DNA of 64,000 bases from an uncultured Eubacteriales bacterium. GTDB lineage: Bacteria; Bacillota; Clostridia; Oscillospirales; CAG-272. Below are positions 1-8,230 of the stretch, in pieces. The stretch lies in NCBI GenBank assembly GCA_934446285.1, contig CAKSEI010000001.1, forward strand, positions 10,772 through 74,771. The letters are read 5' to 3'. Within the stretch, counting starts at the first letter, position 1. Each line of letters begins with the position of its first letter. Both the position numbers and the translations under genes were made by a program. The notes below the pieces were generated by a model. The model was not told the DNA's origin. It worked only from the letters and a program-made list of their open reading frames with translations, and ran no database searches.

Positions 1-1572
1 GCTGTAGGTGCTTCCGCTTTTCGGCGTTGAGTCTATCGGGAGCAGCAGCCGCTCACTCTCGAGCTGCACGCCCTCTTTTTTTATCATAAAATATATAAAT
101 TTCTCATCGTATTTCGCCGAAAAGGTCATGCCGTCCGAGCGCCCGACAACGTCCTCCTCCGTCCACTCGGAAAGGTCGCCGTCGACGTAGCACACCGACT
201 TTTCCTTACCGGGGTCAAAGGAAAGAAGTCCGAAATACTGCTCGTTGGTCTGATAGTCCGACCAATACGGCGTGCGCTTGAGATTTACCGCGTACATTGT
301 GTTCCACGTGCGCTTGAACCACTCGTCCTGCCATGTGAAAACACAGCACCCCGCGCAGCCCGCCGCCATGATGTCCTCATAGCATTCGACAAGAGCCTGA
401 CCCTGCTCGCTCTCGGACATATTACCCTGGTTTCGTCCGGTGTTTCTGTCGCGCTGCGCCATGCCCCTGCCCGTCGATACGCCGAACTCGGATATGACAA
501 CGGGCATGGTATGGTGCTTTGTCAAAAGCGAGAGATACGCCCTGTATGTGTTAAACTCCCCGTCCCCGTTTATAAACTCCGTGAGGTCGGTTATGCCGAA
601 CATGGCGAAATTCTCTACATAACTGAGATAATCGGGATAGTATGGGTAGACGTGATACGATGCGAACTGACCCGAGAGAAAGCTCTCGGTCGTCTTTATA
701 TGCTCGACGTCCACCGCGGCGCACTTCATGAAATAGTCGCGCACCTTTTCGGGATAGTCAAAAGGGTCTGTCGTAGGCCAGTTTGAAAAGGCGACGATGC
801 GCTGCTCCTTATACCTCTTCGTCTCGTACTCTATTACCTTGTCCCCGACGTGCGCGAGCATGGCTTCAAAGGGGGTCGCATCCTCTGAGGTGTACATATA
901 TTTCCCTCTGTAGGAGTTGCGTGCGGGGTCGGCGCTGTATTTCTCGTCCGTGTATACGACCGTCACGTCCTCCCACTCGACGCCGAGGATGTAGCCTATT
1001 ACCCACGGGGATATATCCTTCAGATACGAGCCGTGACCCGCCGACGCCATGCGCCCGAGAGAGAGCTTTTTATTGCCGTGGATAACGTCTATCATTATCT
1101 TGCAGTTGTCAAGAAAGGTATCGAAAAAGTCGCTGTCATAGGCGTCCCTCGACGAATTCTGCACATAGTCATTCACCCACACGCCGTGAATAAGATAGAG
1201 CGGGTCGGGATTGTCCTTATTGAATTCGTAGAAAGCCTTGTAGAAGGTATCGTTCTGCACGGTATATATACGCAGGGTATTCGCGCCCATCTCCTTCATC
1301 TCGGCAAACCAGCGCTTGTATGTTTGCCCGTCCACGGCGAAATCCGTCGACCACTCTCCCGGCTCGCCCGAGCCCATGTTCACGCCCTTTATCTCAAAGG
1401 GCTGCCATGAGTCGCCGTCTTTTATGTAAATCTGCTCCGCATCGGTTTTTACCGCTGTCGTGACGGCTTTGCCCGGGTGAAAATCTATATAAAGACCGCC
1501 GCGGTAGTAGGCGGTGTCGAGCGCGAGATATACGGCTATGACTATGCACACGACAATAATAAACTTCTTCAT
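1..1572 (-). CDS. Secreted clan GH-A (TIM-barrel) glycoside hydrolase, 3' end beyond window
   Basis: The frame is open from ATG at 1572 to the window edge (524 codons, no stop). An N-terminal hydrophobic segment (MKKFIIVVCIVIAVYLAL) acts as signal peptide or anchor. The body resembles GH2/GH5-type TIM barrels. 'WVIGYILGVEWE' carries the probable acid/base Glu199 and 'PVVISEFG' the probable nucleophile Glu362, both read from the DNA. Past residue 450 a beta-rich stretch (VDGDLSEWTEEDVV) resembles CBM9-like or DOMON-like domains. It is the fifth gene of the riboswitch-led operon, 9 nt after the CotH gene, so a role in trimming or remodelling an exported polysaccharide is likely. The substrate is unknown, and family assignment beyond clan GH-A is not safe. 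Confidence 0.8.
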   Translation of the reverse strand, partial: MKKFIIVVCIVIAVYLALDTAYYRGGLYIDFHPGKAVTTAVKTDAEQIYIKDGDSWQPFEIKGVNMGSGEPGEWSTDFAVDGQTYKRWFAEMKEMGANTLRIYTVQNDTFYKAFYEFNKDNPDPLYLIHGVWVNDYVQNSSRDAYDSDFFDTFLDNCKIMIDVIHGNKKLSLGRMASAGHGSYLKDISPWVIGYILGVEWEDVTVVYTDEKYSADPARNSYRGKYMYTSEDATPFEAMLAHVGDKVIEYETKRYKEQRIVAFSNWPTTDPFDYPEKVRDYFMKCAAVDVEHIKTTESFLSGQFASYHVYPYYPDYLSYVENFAMFGITDLTEFINGDGEFNTYRAYLSLLTKHHTMPVVISEFGVSTGRGMAQRDRNTGRNQGNMSESEQGQALVECYEDIMAAGCAGCCVFTWQDEWFKRTWNTMYAVNLKRTPYWSDYQTNEQYFGLLSFDPGKEKSVCYVDGDLSEWTEEDVVGRSDGMTFSAKYDEKFIYFMIKKEGVQLESERLLLPIDSTPKSGSTYS

Positions 1573-1581
1573 GCCGCCTCC

Positions 1582-3066
1582 TTAGTTCGCATTCTCGACA
1601 AATTTCTTTATCTTGCTCTCCGCCGAATACTGGCGCAGACTCTCAATATTTTCATCCATCCACTCTCCGCGCTCTGCGATAAAACTCTTCAGACTCTCTA
1701 TCGCCTCATCATATGAGCGCGGATTTCGCCACGCGGGGGAGAGCACGTCGTTTTCCTTCTCAAAAGTATATCCCCACTTCTCAAAGTTGCGCTCAACGGC
1801 AGGTCCCAGATAGTCTATGCAGGAGTCTATATAGTCGTATAAAAATTCTTCGCTGAAAAATGTCCCACGCAGCTCACGGTAACGCTTTATGAGTGCGTCG
1901 GTGAAGTCCTCATCCTTTATCAGCATGACGTACCAGAGGCAGTTCTGCATTTCAAAATTATTCGGCATCATCTTCGACTCCTGGTAGTTGTCGCACGCAG
2001 AGTTGAAGTCCCATATGCACATGCGGAATTTACCGCTTATATCCTTATAGATATAGGTCGAGAGCCAGCCCGCGTCGTAGTTGCATGTAAATTCGTTTAT
2101 AAGAAAATAGTCGACAAATGACTGAGTATCTATGTACGTGTCATACCCGTCGCCCGGGTTGTCGAAATCGTAGGAATAGAGCGCTTTCTCAAAATCGGAG
2201 AAATCCTGACGGATCTCCTCGGCGAGCGCCGGGGTGCTCTTCCCCGAGCCGGGGTAAACGAGGTCGATTATATTCTTTGTGCGCAGGGAGTATTTTGAAA
2301 ATGTGCGCAGATTTTTCTGCGGATTTGCTGCTCCGCGGTCAAGGCGCAGTACGTACCCCGAGAAGGAATTATTCTTCACGTCCACCGACATGCTTAACCG
2401 CGCACCGTCCTGCCCCGCCGTTATGCTTTCGCAGAGAACGTACAGCCCCATGTACTCGCCGTTTACCGTCACCTCGCAGAAGCGGACGTTCGGTGCCCAG
2501 TCCATTATCCCGCCCGCGATATTGTACCACATATAGTTTCGCATAAGGCTCTTGTCAATAAAAGGTCCGTGCAGCACCCAGTCGGCGTGTGCGTCCATGC
2601 CGAGCATACTCTGTGCCCTGTCCGTGCCGTCGGAATTTATGAGATTGACGGCATATCCCGGCTTGTCAAAGGTACGGGAAGAATTTCCCCTTATGTGAAT
2701 TGTTATCTCCGATGTAAGAGTCGGGGTGTCGGTCGGGTGATTGTATTTTTCCTCGCTGTCAAAGGTCGAAATCCTGCCTCTTATCCTGTCGCTGCCGTCG
2801 GCGGCGGTCGTGTAGCCCGTGACCTTGCCCTTTTCGTCCGTTATCGCCTTGCCGGGTATAGTCTCCTGAGTCTCTATGCTTATCACGGGAAGGTGGGTAC
2901 ACAGCTCGCCCTCGGAGTGCCGGGTAGTGCACGCCTGCTTTGCGGGGGCATCTTTATGCTGCTCATATCTGCCCTTATCCGCATTTCCGAATATCATCTG
3001 CCAATCAAGCAGCCCGACAAGCAGAGCTCCGCAGAGTGCGGCAAGTCCTATCGCCTTATATTTCAT
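1582..3066 (-). CDS. CotH-family protein kinase, membrane-anchored or secreted
   Basis: The 494-residue product has an N-terminal membrane or signal segment (residues about 5-25) and a CotH domain. Family signatures in order are 'ITIHIRGNSSRTFDKPGYAV', 'DWVLHGPFIDKSLMRNYMW', 'VNGEYMGLYVL' and 'GKFRMCIWDFNSACDN', the last matching the kinase-like core that supplies catalytic and metal-binding acids. CotH of Bacillus is an atypical kinase that phosphorylates spore-coat proteins. Secreted clostridial homologues are often encoded beside VTC and DUF4956 genes, as here. The target could be a surface protein or a glycan carrier; nothing in the sequence identifies it. It lies 31 nt after the deacetylase gene in the same operon. 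Confidence 0.88.
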   Translation of the reverse strand: MKYKAIGLAALCGALLVGLLDWQMIFGNADKGRYEQHKDAPAKQACTTRHSEGELCTHLPVISIETQETIPGKAITDEKGKVTGYTTAADGSDRIRGRISTFDSEEKYNHPTDTPTLTSEITIHIRGNSSRTFDKPGYAVNLINSDGTDRAQSMLGMDAHADWVLHGPFIDKSLMRNYMWYNIAGGIMDWAPNVRFCEVTVNGEYMGLYVLCESITAGQDGARLSMSVDVKNNSFSGYVLRLDRGAANPQKNLRTFSKYSLRTKNIIDLVYPGSGKSTPALAEEIRQDFSDFEKALYSYDFDNPGDGYDTYIDTQSFVDYFLINEFTCNYDAGWLSTYIYKDISGKFRMCIWDFNSACDNYQESKMMPNNFEMQNCLWYVMLIKDEDFTDALIKRYRELRGTFFSEEFLYDYIDSCIDYLGPAVERNFEKWGYTFEKENDVLSPAWRNPRSYDEAIESLKSFIAERGEWMDENIESLRQYSAESKIKKFVENAN

Positions 3067-3097
3067 GTGTACCTCCTCCCGTTTTTTTAAAAACTTT

Positions 3098-4531
3098 TTA
3101 TCTCTCGTCGTGATCCTGCGCCTCGTCGAGGTAGCTCGAGAGCGGTGTACCCGTCATGCGCGGAAGTCTGCGCAGCACGGCGGACCTCGGGTTCGCGCCC
3201 GCACCGTAGACAAAATAATTTGAAAGAGTCTTGCGCTCCGCTGGGTCGTCCCCGCCGAGCAGCAGCTTATAGCCTGCCCTTACCCACGCCCTGTCCGCCG
3301 TCACCGTGCGTTTTGAATAAGGATATGCCATGGCTCGTGTAGTCTTTCCGATATGCTCGCGCATATTGCCGTTAAACGCAGCGAAATCCGCCTGAGCCGC
3401 AGGCAGAAACGTATCAAAGGTATCGTCGGGCGCGGTGTTCGCTCCCTGACGGTTTTCATGCGAAAAGACGTGCATGGATTGAGTATGGCTTATCATCTCG
3501 ACCGCGCCCGTCTCCGACATCTCCGCTATCTCGCTCCACGTGCAGAAGGGAGCGGCGCTCTTATCCCTTGCCTCGGTATTGTCCGTGGCGGAGTCTATCT
3601 CATACCCGATAAGCGCAAGCGACATGGTCATACCGTATTTCTTCAACAACGGATATGCATTTTTATACACTCCGTATTTGCCGTCGTCGGCGGTAAGAAG
3701 TATAGGTCGCGCCGGCAGCTCGGCTTTTCCCTCCATGGCATCAATCAGCTGCTCAGCCGTCACGGTCGTATAGCCGCTGCTCTTTAACCATATAAGGTCT
3801 TCTTCAAATTCGCTCTGCCATATGGCATATTCATCAAAGGCTATGCCCGAGGCGATATCCTCCTCCGTTACGAACTCATGATACATTATAACGGGCACGC
3901 GAAAGACCGAGCGCGCATTTCTGCCCGTCGGCACGGGGCTTGATGCGGCGGAGCGTTCCTCTCCGCGCACGGCGCTTACCCTATAGTAATATTCGTCTCC
4001 GTAGGCCTCCTCATCGTAAAAGACATTATCCTCCGTGCTGCCCGCCGTCTCGTATGTTCCGTCCACGTCAGGGCAGCGCTCGACCTCATAGGTGCAGTCC
4101 TTATCGGGGGAAGAAATCATTACGGCGTTCGTATACCTGTCCATCTTCGTCACCGACGTTATCGAGGGAACGGAAAGCACGGCGGCAGGGCTCTCGTTAT
4201 CCGCGTAAATATACACCGCGCCCGAGACCGCACCGTCCGATTCGTTTTTTCCCGCAACGGCGCAGACCTTATATACGTAGGTCATACCGCCCTTTACGCA
4301 GGAGTCGGTATACTCGCCCGCAGTCGTATCGTCGATGAATTTAAATACTCCCGTTCCTCCGTCGTCACGGTATATGCGGTAGAACTCCGCGCCCTCCGCC
4401 GTACCCCATGAAAGGGAAACGCTTTTCTCCCCCGCGTCTGCCGAAAGCAATGCCGGGACAGCGGGTACGGCGGGCGAGCAGGAAAGCAGCGCGAGCAGGA
4501 GGAGAGTAAGGAGCGGCAGAAGCTTTTTCAT
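3098..4531 (-). CDS. Lipoprotein with two fibronectin type III domains and a polysaccharide deacetylase domain
   Basis: A lipobox (LLALLSC, Cys18) predicts lipid anchoring outside the membrane. Residues about 25-110 and 118-200 look like two FN3 domains. A NodB-type deacetylase domain begins near residue 210. 'PVIMYHEF' opens it, 'ILLTADDGKYG' is motif 1 with both Asp kept (TADDG instead of TFDDG), and 'MISHTQSMH' is the metal-binding His motif. Family members remove acetyl groups from GlcNAc or GalNAc polymers. The ATG follows the DUF4956 stop with no gap (TGAATG), which implies translational coupling. In this operon it probably de-N-acetylates an exported polymer, by analogy with PgaB or PelA. 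Confidence 0.87.
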   Translation of the reverse strand: MKKLLPLLTLLLLALLSCSPAVPAVPALLSADAGEKSVSLSWGTAEGAEFYRIYRDDGGTGVFKFIDDTTAGEYTDSCVKGGMTYVYKVCAVAGKNESDGAVSGAVYIYADNESPAAVLSVPSITSVTKMDRYTNAVMISSPDKDCTYEVERCPDVDGTYETAGSTEDNVFYDEEAYGDEYYYRVSAVRGEERSAASSPVPTGRNARSVFRVPVIMYHEFVTEEDIASGIAFDEYAIWQSEFEEDLIWLKSSGYTTVTAEQLIDAMEGKAELPARPILLTADDGKYGVYKNAYPLLKKYGMTMSLALIGYEIDSATDNTEARDKSAAPFCTWSEIAEMSETGAVEMISHTQSMHVFSHENRQGANTAPDDTFDTFLPAAQADFAAFNGNMREHIGKTTRAMAYPYSKRTVTADRAWVRAGYKLLLGGDDPAERKTLSNYFVYGAGANPRSAVLRRLPRMTGTPLSSYLDEAQDHDER

Positions 4532-5209
4532 TCAGTTTGAAACCTCGTCGTTCTGCATAACGGTATTGACATACTCGACGCCGCCTATCCTGTATATGCT
4601 GTCGGAAATATTGTTTTCGCTCTTTTCGGCGCGGCGCAGCATTTTCTGCGTCAGCTCGTATATAAGCTCGACCGAGCCCTCGGTCGTATTCTCCACGCGC
4701 AGAGCCGCTTTGCCGCGGAAGAGCTTATAGACCTGTGCCTTTATGAGCGGCATCTTTGCCCTGTCCGCGCGGATGATGAAAAGTATTCTGTTATCGCTCT
4801 TTATGCAGCCGAGCACGAATATAACAATAAAAGTCACGCAGCTGCCGACCGAGGCGACAAGATAGTCGCCCACTCCGCAGCATATGCCGACGATTATCGC
4901 CCAGAATATGTATACGGTGTCGCGCGAATCCTTTACCGCCGTTCTGAAACGGACTATCGAGAGCGCACCGACCATACCGAGGGAGAGCGCAAGATTATTT
5001 CCTATGACGGTCATGACCGTGCCCGTAAGCACGGTGAGAATGACCAGCGAGGAATTGAACTTCTTGCTGTATATCGTTCCCCTGTGAGAAATGGCATAGG
5101 AAATGAAGATGAAAAATCCGAGGGCTGCGGCAGCCGAGATGTTCATGAATATCTGCTGCCACGTCATGTCGCTCGGGTTAGTGAAAAGGCTGTATATTTT
5201 CTCTCTCAT
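4532..5209 (-). CDS. DUF4956 integral membrane protein
   Basis: The 225-residue protein has about four hydrophobic helices in its first 135 residues (for example 'AAALGFFIFISYAI' and 'IFWAIIVGICCGVGDYLVAS'), then a soluble C-terminal domain ending 'SIYRIGGVEYVNTVMQNDE'. The conserved stretch 'GMVGALSIVRFRTAVKD' is typical of DUF4956. Its biochemical role is unknown. The family is repeatedly found beside VTC-domain and CotH genes, which suggests it is the membrane partner of the VTC protein. It starts 13 nt after the VTC stop. Confidence 0.88.
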   Translation of the reverse strand: MREKIYSLFTNPSDMTWQQIFMNISAAAALGFFIFISYAISHRGTIYSKKFNSSLVILTVLTGTVMTVIGNNLALSLGMVGALSIVRFRTAVKDSRDTVYIFWAIIVGICCGVGDYLVASVGSCVTFIVIFVLGCIKSDNRILFIIRADRAKMPLIKAQVYKLFRGKAALRVENTTEGSVELIYELTQKMLRRAEKSENNISDSIYRIGGVEYVNTVMQNDEVSN

Positions 5210-5222
5210 TGTTTTTCTTCCT

Positions 5223-5921
5223 TTATAACAGTCTCGTGAGATATCCGTCTCTGCGGGCGAGCACGTATTTGCTCACCGAAATCTCCGCGCGGTCGACGGG
5301 GTTGATAAGGCGGCGTATATAGTCGAGCAGAAATCCGTTGTACTTGACTTCGAGCACGGTATTCTGCGCGGACAGCACGGGTATCATATTAAGCTCGGGG
5401 TCGAAGAGTGCGAAGCTGCTCTCGGTCGACCTGATATCAGAGTCAAGGGTTATCCTTATGCGGTTTTCCTTTGCGATAAACGCCTTTCGGTTGTACTCAA
5501 CGATTGTTTTCGGCAGATAGCACAGCCTGTGCATAAGCCCGTAGCACTCGGCGGCGAAGGGCTCGGAATACCCGAGCAGCGGGGAGTAATCGCCGCGCGT
5601 GAGCCGCTGCGCATCGGGGCGCATCAGGCGCAGCGAGCGCTTGAGCTGATTTGACCCCTGCTTTTGTTTTATCTCAAGCATGGCGAAATCCGAGAGCGTG
5701 TCGTAGCAGCGCAGACGAATCTTCCGGCGCGTCTCCGTCCCCGCGAGCTTGTCGAAATAGTCTCCGTCGTACAGGGTATCGAAATAGAGCGAGCGTATCA
5801 TATACCCGCGTGAGCCGTTGTGCGGGTCGGGTGCGAGCACCTGCCCGAGCCGCCTCTCAAGGGAAGCTGCCTCGTCCGCGCGCAAAAGAAACTTCTTTTC
5901 CTCGCGCAATACACTGTTCAA
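5223..5921 (-). CDS. VTC-domain (polyphosphate polymerase-like) protein
   Basis: The 232-residue protein covers a whole bacterial VTC/triphosphate-tunnel domain. It shows the expected basic and acidic tunnel strands: 'REEKKFLLR', 'RRKIRLRCYD', 'MLEIKQKQGSNQLKRSL', 'TVLEVKYNGFL' and 'EISVSKYVLAR'. In yeast Vtc4 this fold makes polyphosphate from ATP; the bacterial branch is mostly uncharacterised. The start is TTG at 5921, behind a strong GGGGGTGA site. This is the first gene after the c-di-GMP riboswitch. It could make polyphosphate or sense a nucleotide or phosphate signal for the membrane partner. Confidence 0.88.
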   Translation of the reverse strand: MNSVLREEKKFLLRADEAASLERRLGQVLAPDPHNGSRGYMIRSLYFDTLYDGDYFDKLAGTETRRKIRLRCYDTLSDFAMLEIKQKQGSNQLKRSLRLMRPDAQRLTRGDYSPLLGYSEPFAAECYGLMHRLCYLPKTIVEYNRKAFIAKENRIRITLDSDIRSTESSFALFDPELNMIPVLSAQNTVLEVKYNGFLLDYIRRLINPVDRAEISVSKYVLARRDGYLTRLL

Positions 5922-5936
5922 TACTTCACCCCCTAC

Positions 5937-5980
5937 GAAAACAAAAAGACCGACCGCCTCATAAAAGAAGTGCGGTCAGT
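5937..5980 (-). terminator. Riboswitch expression platform: intrinsic terminator
   Basis: Read on the minus strand, GACCGC pairs with GCGGTC around a 14-nt loop and is followed by GGTCTTTTTGTTTT. The 5' arm overlaps the 3' end of the c-di-GMP aptamer, so aptamer folding and terminator folding appear mutually exclusive. That geometry predicts an ON switch: bound ligand prevents termination. The direction is inferred from the overlap only. Confidence 0.8.
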
Positions 5981-6056
5981 CGATCATACGGTAAAACCGT
6001 TTAGACACTAAACTTTGCGTCCCTGCCTTTCGACAGGTTTGCCCGAAATACCCCGA
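5972..6056 (-). promoter_or_regulatory. Cyclic-di-GMP-I riboswitch (GEMM-I)
   Basis: On the minus strand the leader contains the GEMM-I core: GGCAAACC, then a stem closed by CGAAAG (CCTG/CAGG), then GGGACGCAAAG, then a second arm with CTAAACGG and a TATGATCGACTGACCG end. This matches the consensus order of class I c-di-GMP aptamers, including the GAAA tetraloop of P2 and the 'GACGCAAAG' joining strand. It sits between a consensus promoter and a terminator, upstream of the VTC gene, so it should gate the whole five-gene operon. Confidence 0.9.
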
Positions 6057-6066
6057 TTTTACGCTT

Positions 6067-6096
6067 ATTATACCACATCTGTCCGCAAAAAGTCAA
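6067..6096 (-). promoter_or_regulatory. Sigma-A promoter of the VTC-DUF4956-deacetylase-CotH-GH operon
   Basis: On the minus strand TTGACT (6091-6096) and TATAAT (6067-6072) are separated by 18 nt. The predicted start lies just before the GEMM aptamer. Confidence 0.85.
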
Positions 6097-6143
6097 GCCC
6101 TTCGCAAAAAAATCGGTGAGAAAGGGCTTTCGCAAATCGGGTG

Positions 6144-6172
6144 TTGACAATCGGCGCTCTTTGTGTTAGACT
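6144..6172 (+). promoter_or_regulatory. Divergent sigma-A promoter for the small ORF and ABC exporter
   Basis: TTGACA at 6144-6149 and TAGACT at 6167-6172 are separated by 17 nt. The -35 is perfect. Between this and the opposite promoter lies an AAGCCCTT/AAGGGCTT inverted repeat (about 6096-6130), a possible shared regulator site. Confidence 0.75.
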
Positions 6173-6250
6173 GAAAGCGTAAATTACGGGCAATCAAAGA
6201 CAGCGGAGATTTATCGCCGTGTCACGGCTTTTTCCCGCGGCGGGGTTAAG

Positions 6251-6346
6251 ATGATATTGCACAATTACAGCGGCAATTATTATAAAAATCGCACCGACAT
6301 CGCTCTGTCGTATTCTCGTCATGCCCATCCGAATAAATTTCTCTGA
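6251..6346 (+). CDS. Possible 31-residue peptide in the leader of an ABC exporter
   Basis: ATG at 6251 opens a 31-codon frame to TGA at 6344. It starts MILHNYSGNYYKN and ends HAHPNKFL, is rich in Asn, Tyr and His, and has no Cys. A weak GGCGGGG site lies 5 nt upstream. It sits between a clear promoter and a clear terminator, directly before an exporter gene, which is the layout of many exported or modified peptides. It matches no peptide family I know. Alternatively the whole 6180-6378 transcript is an untranslated leader or small RNA. The coding claim is weak. Confidence 0.4.
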   Translation: MILHNYSGNYYKNRTDIALSYSRHAHPNKFL

Positions 6347-6347
6347 A

Positions 6348-6377
6348 CAGGACACGCGCGTCGCGTCCTGTTTTTTT
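6348..6377 (+). terminator. Intrinsic terminator between small ORF and ABC exporter
   Basis: CAGGAC pairs with GTCCTG, with a GC-rich partly paired interior, followed by seven T. It lies 2 nt after the small ORF and 33 nt before the exporter start, so it either ends a short transcript or attenuates exporter expression. Confidence 0.8.
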
Positions 6378-6409
6378 ACCCCGCAAAAACCCGCACGGAG
6401 GAAGAGGAC

Positions 6410-8173
6410 TTGAAGAAAAACAGATTTTTATTCCTTTTGAAGCCGTTTTTCAAATACGGCAAAGGATATTTTCTGATAATGCTTATACTGCCCGTCATAT
6501 GCAATGCGGTTTCCATACTCGTCTCCGTATCGATGGACAAGCAGATAATCGACTCCATAATCGCGGGAAACGGCTTTGTATATACGATAAAAACGGCGCT
6601 TTTCTGGGAGGCACTCTTTGTTGGAGTTTTCATCGCCGACTCCTTTATCACGCTTAATCTGCAGAATGTTAATTACTACAAAATCACCTCGAAAATAACG
6701 GAGGATATCTATGATAAAGCTCTGCACACCGATGTTGCAAACACGGATTTGCCGGGCTTTTACGACTCATATTCCTATACCGTAAGAGAATATCCGGGTC
6801 TTTCCCACGCAGCCCTCACGACTCTTTCTCAGATATGCGTCTCGGTTGTCGGCGTGGCTACGGTTTTCTCCGCCGTATCGTACCTGAGTTGGTTTGCCGT
6901 CCTGCTTACCGCGCTCTATGCGCTGACAACAATTCCGCTCGACAGAAAAACAAGCGAGCTGTCCGCAGAAAGGCGCGAACAGATGAACTCCGCCTCCCGA
7001 CGGCTCGGGTATATTCAAAAGCTGTTTTATCAGAAGGAATATCTCTTCCCGTTCAGAATAACCGATTTCAGACGGCACGTGCTGCGGGATTTTCATGAGA
7101 CTTATGAGAAAATAACATCTATCCAAAAGGAAAAAAATCTTAAGCTTTGTCTGATAACCGTTTTTCAGACCGTATATGCCCGCGCGATAACGCTCGTGAT
7201 AATGGGCATATACATTCATCTCATAATTTCCGGCAAGCTGTCAATCGGTTCTTTTGTCGCGGTGATGTCGGCGACAAAAATCTTAAGGAGCATATTTCAC
7301 AATTTCGCCGGTCACTACAGAAAGATACGCGAGCTGTGCCTATCGACAAACAAGATGTACGACTTCTTCAATGTTACACCGACCATAGAAAAGCCGGGCG
7401 GAAAAAGTCTCGTCTCTGCCGCATCGGGCGATTTTGAATTGAAGCTCTCTCAGGTATCTTTTCACTATCCGAACTCGGACAGAGGCGTAAAAAGCATCGA
7501 CCTCTGCATAAAAAGCGGGCAGAAAACAGCAATAGTCGGAAAGAACGGCTCGGGGAAATCAACACTCGTCAAGCTGCTCCTGCGCCTTTACGCCCCCGAC
7601 AGCGGCAGCATTACCCTTAATAATATACCTATAGAGGAATATGATATAAGCAACTACAGAAACTCTGTAGGAGTTGCGCTGCAGGACTCGCATATTTTCG
7701 CCTTTTCCGTCAGAGACAATCTGACAAGATATTGCGACGTCGCAGACTCAGAGATGCTGAATGCGCTTGAAAAGCTGGATTTAAAAAATGTATGCGAGAT
7801 AAGCCGCGGCGATCTGAACAGGCAGCTGACAAGAGAGTTTTATGCGGACGGTATAGAGCTTTCCGGCGGTGAAAAGCAAAAAATCGCGATAGCGTCCGTT
7901 TTGGTGGGAATTTTTGATTTACTGATATTTGACGAGCCGACGAGCCAGCTCGACCCGATTTCCGAATACAATCTGAACAGCCTTATATTAAGTGAGTCAA
8001 ATAAGAACGCGACGGTCATCATCTCACACCGTCTGTCACTCGTTAAAAATGCCGACCTTATCCTCGTCATGAACGACGGGGAAATAGTCGAGCGCGGCAC
8101 TCACGCCGATTTAATGCAAAAGGGAGGACTCTACCGTGAAATGTACGAAAAGCAGGCAAGGGAGTACACCTGA
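6410..8173 (+). CDS. ABC exporter half-transporter (permease fused to ATPase)
   Basis: The 587-residue protein has an N-terminal six-helix exporter domain (about 1-320) and a C-terminal nucleotide-binding domain. Walker A is 'GKNGSGKST' (377-385), the signature 'LSGGEKQ' (484-490), Walker B 'LLIFDEP' (504-510) and the H-loop 'ISHRLS' (538-543). It lacks a C39 peptidase domain, so any peptide substrate would not be cut by this protein. The start is TTG at 6410 behind GGAGGAAGAGG. It acts as a homodimer or with a distant partner. The substrate is unknown; the upstream 31-residue ORF is a candidate. Confidence 0.9.
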   Translation: MKKNRFLFLLKPFFKYGKGYFLIMLILPVICNAVSILVSVSMDKQIIDSIIAGNGFVYTIKTALFWEALFVGVFIADSFITLNLQNVNYYKITSKITEDIYDKALHTDVANTDLPGFYDSYSYTVREYPGLSHAALTTLSQICVSVVGVATVFSAVSYLSWFAVLLTALYALTTIPLDRKTSELSAERREQMNSASRRLGYIQKLFYQKEYLFPFRITDFRRHVLRDFHETYEKITSIQKEKNLKLCLITVFQTVYARAITLVIMGIYIHLIISGKLSIGSFVAVMSATKILRSIFHNFAGHYRKIRELCLSTNKMYDFFNVTPTIEKPGGKSLVSAASGDFELKLSQVSFHYPNSDRGVKSIDLCIKSGQKTAIVGKNGSGKSTLVKLLLRLYAPDSGSITLNNIPIEEYDISNYRNSVGVALQDSHIFAFSVRDNLTRYCDVADSEMLNALEKLDLKNVCEISRGDLNRQLTREFYADGIELSGGEKQKIAIASVLVGIFDLLIFDEPTSQLDPISEYNLNSLILSESNKNATVIISHRLSLVKNADLILVMNDGEIVERGTHADLMQKGGLYREMYEKQAREYT

Positions 8174-8230
8174 CCCCCTGCTCTGCTTTTCTCATAAAAT
8201 TTTCGATTTTTTCAATATAATGCCTCGCGG

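Noticed and set aside
3098..4531. Loss of deacetylase activity from TADDG replacing TFDDG
   Set aside because: Both catalytic/metal Asp are kept and the SHTxxMH motif is a common clostridial variant, so activity is expected.
6251..6346. Lanthipeptide or sactipeptide precursor
   Set aside because: The ORF has no cysteine, and no modification enzyme is encoded nearby.
6175..6378. T-box or other known riboswitch in the exporter leader
   Set aside because: No T-box sequence (GGGTGGNACCGCG) and no aptamer core that I recognise.
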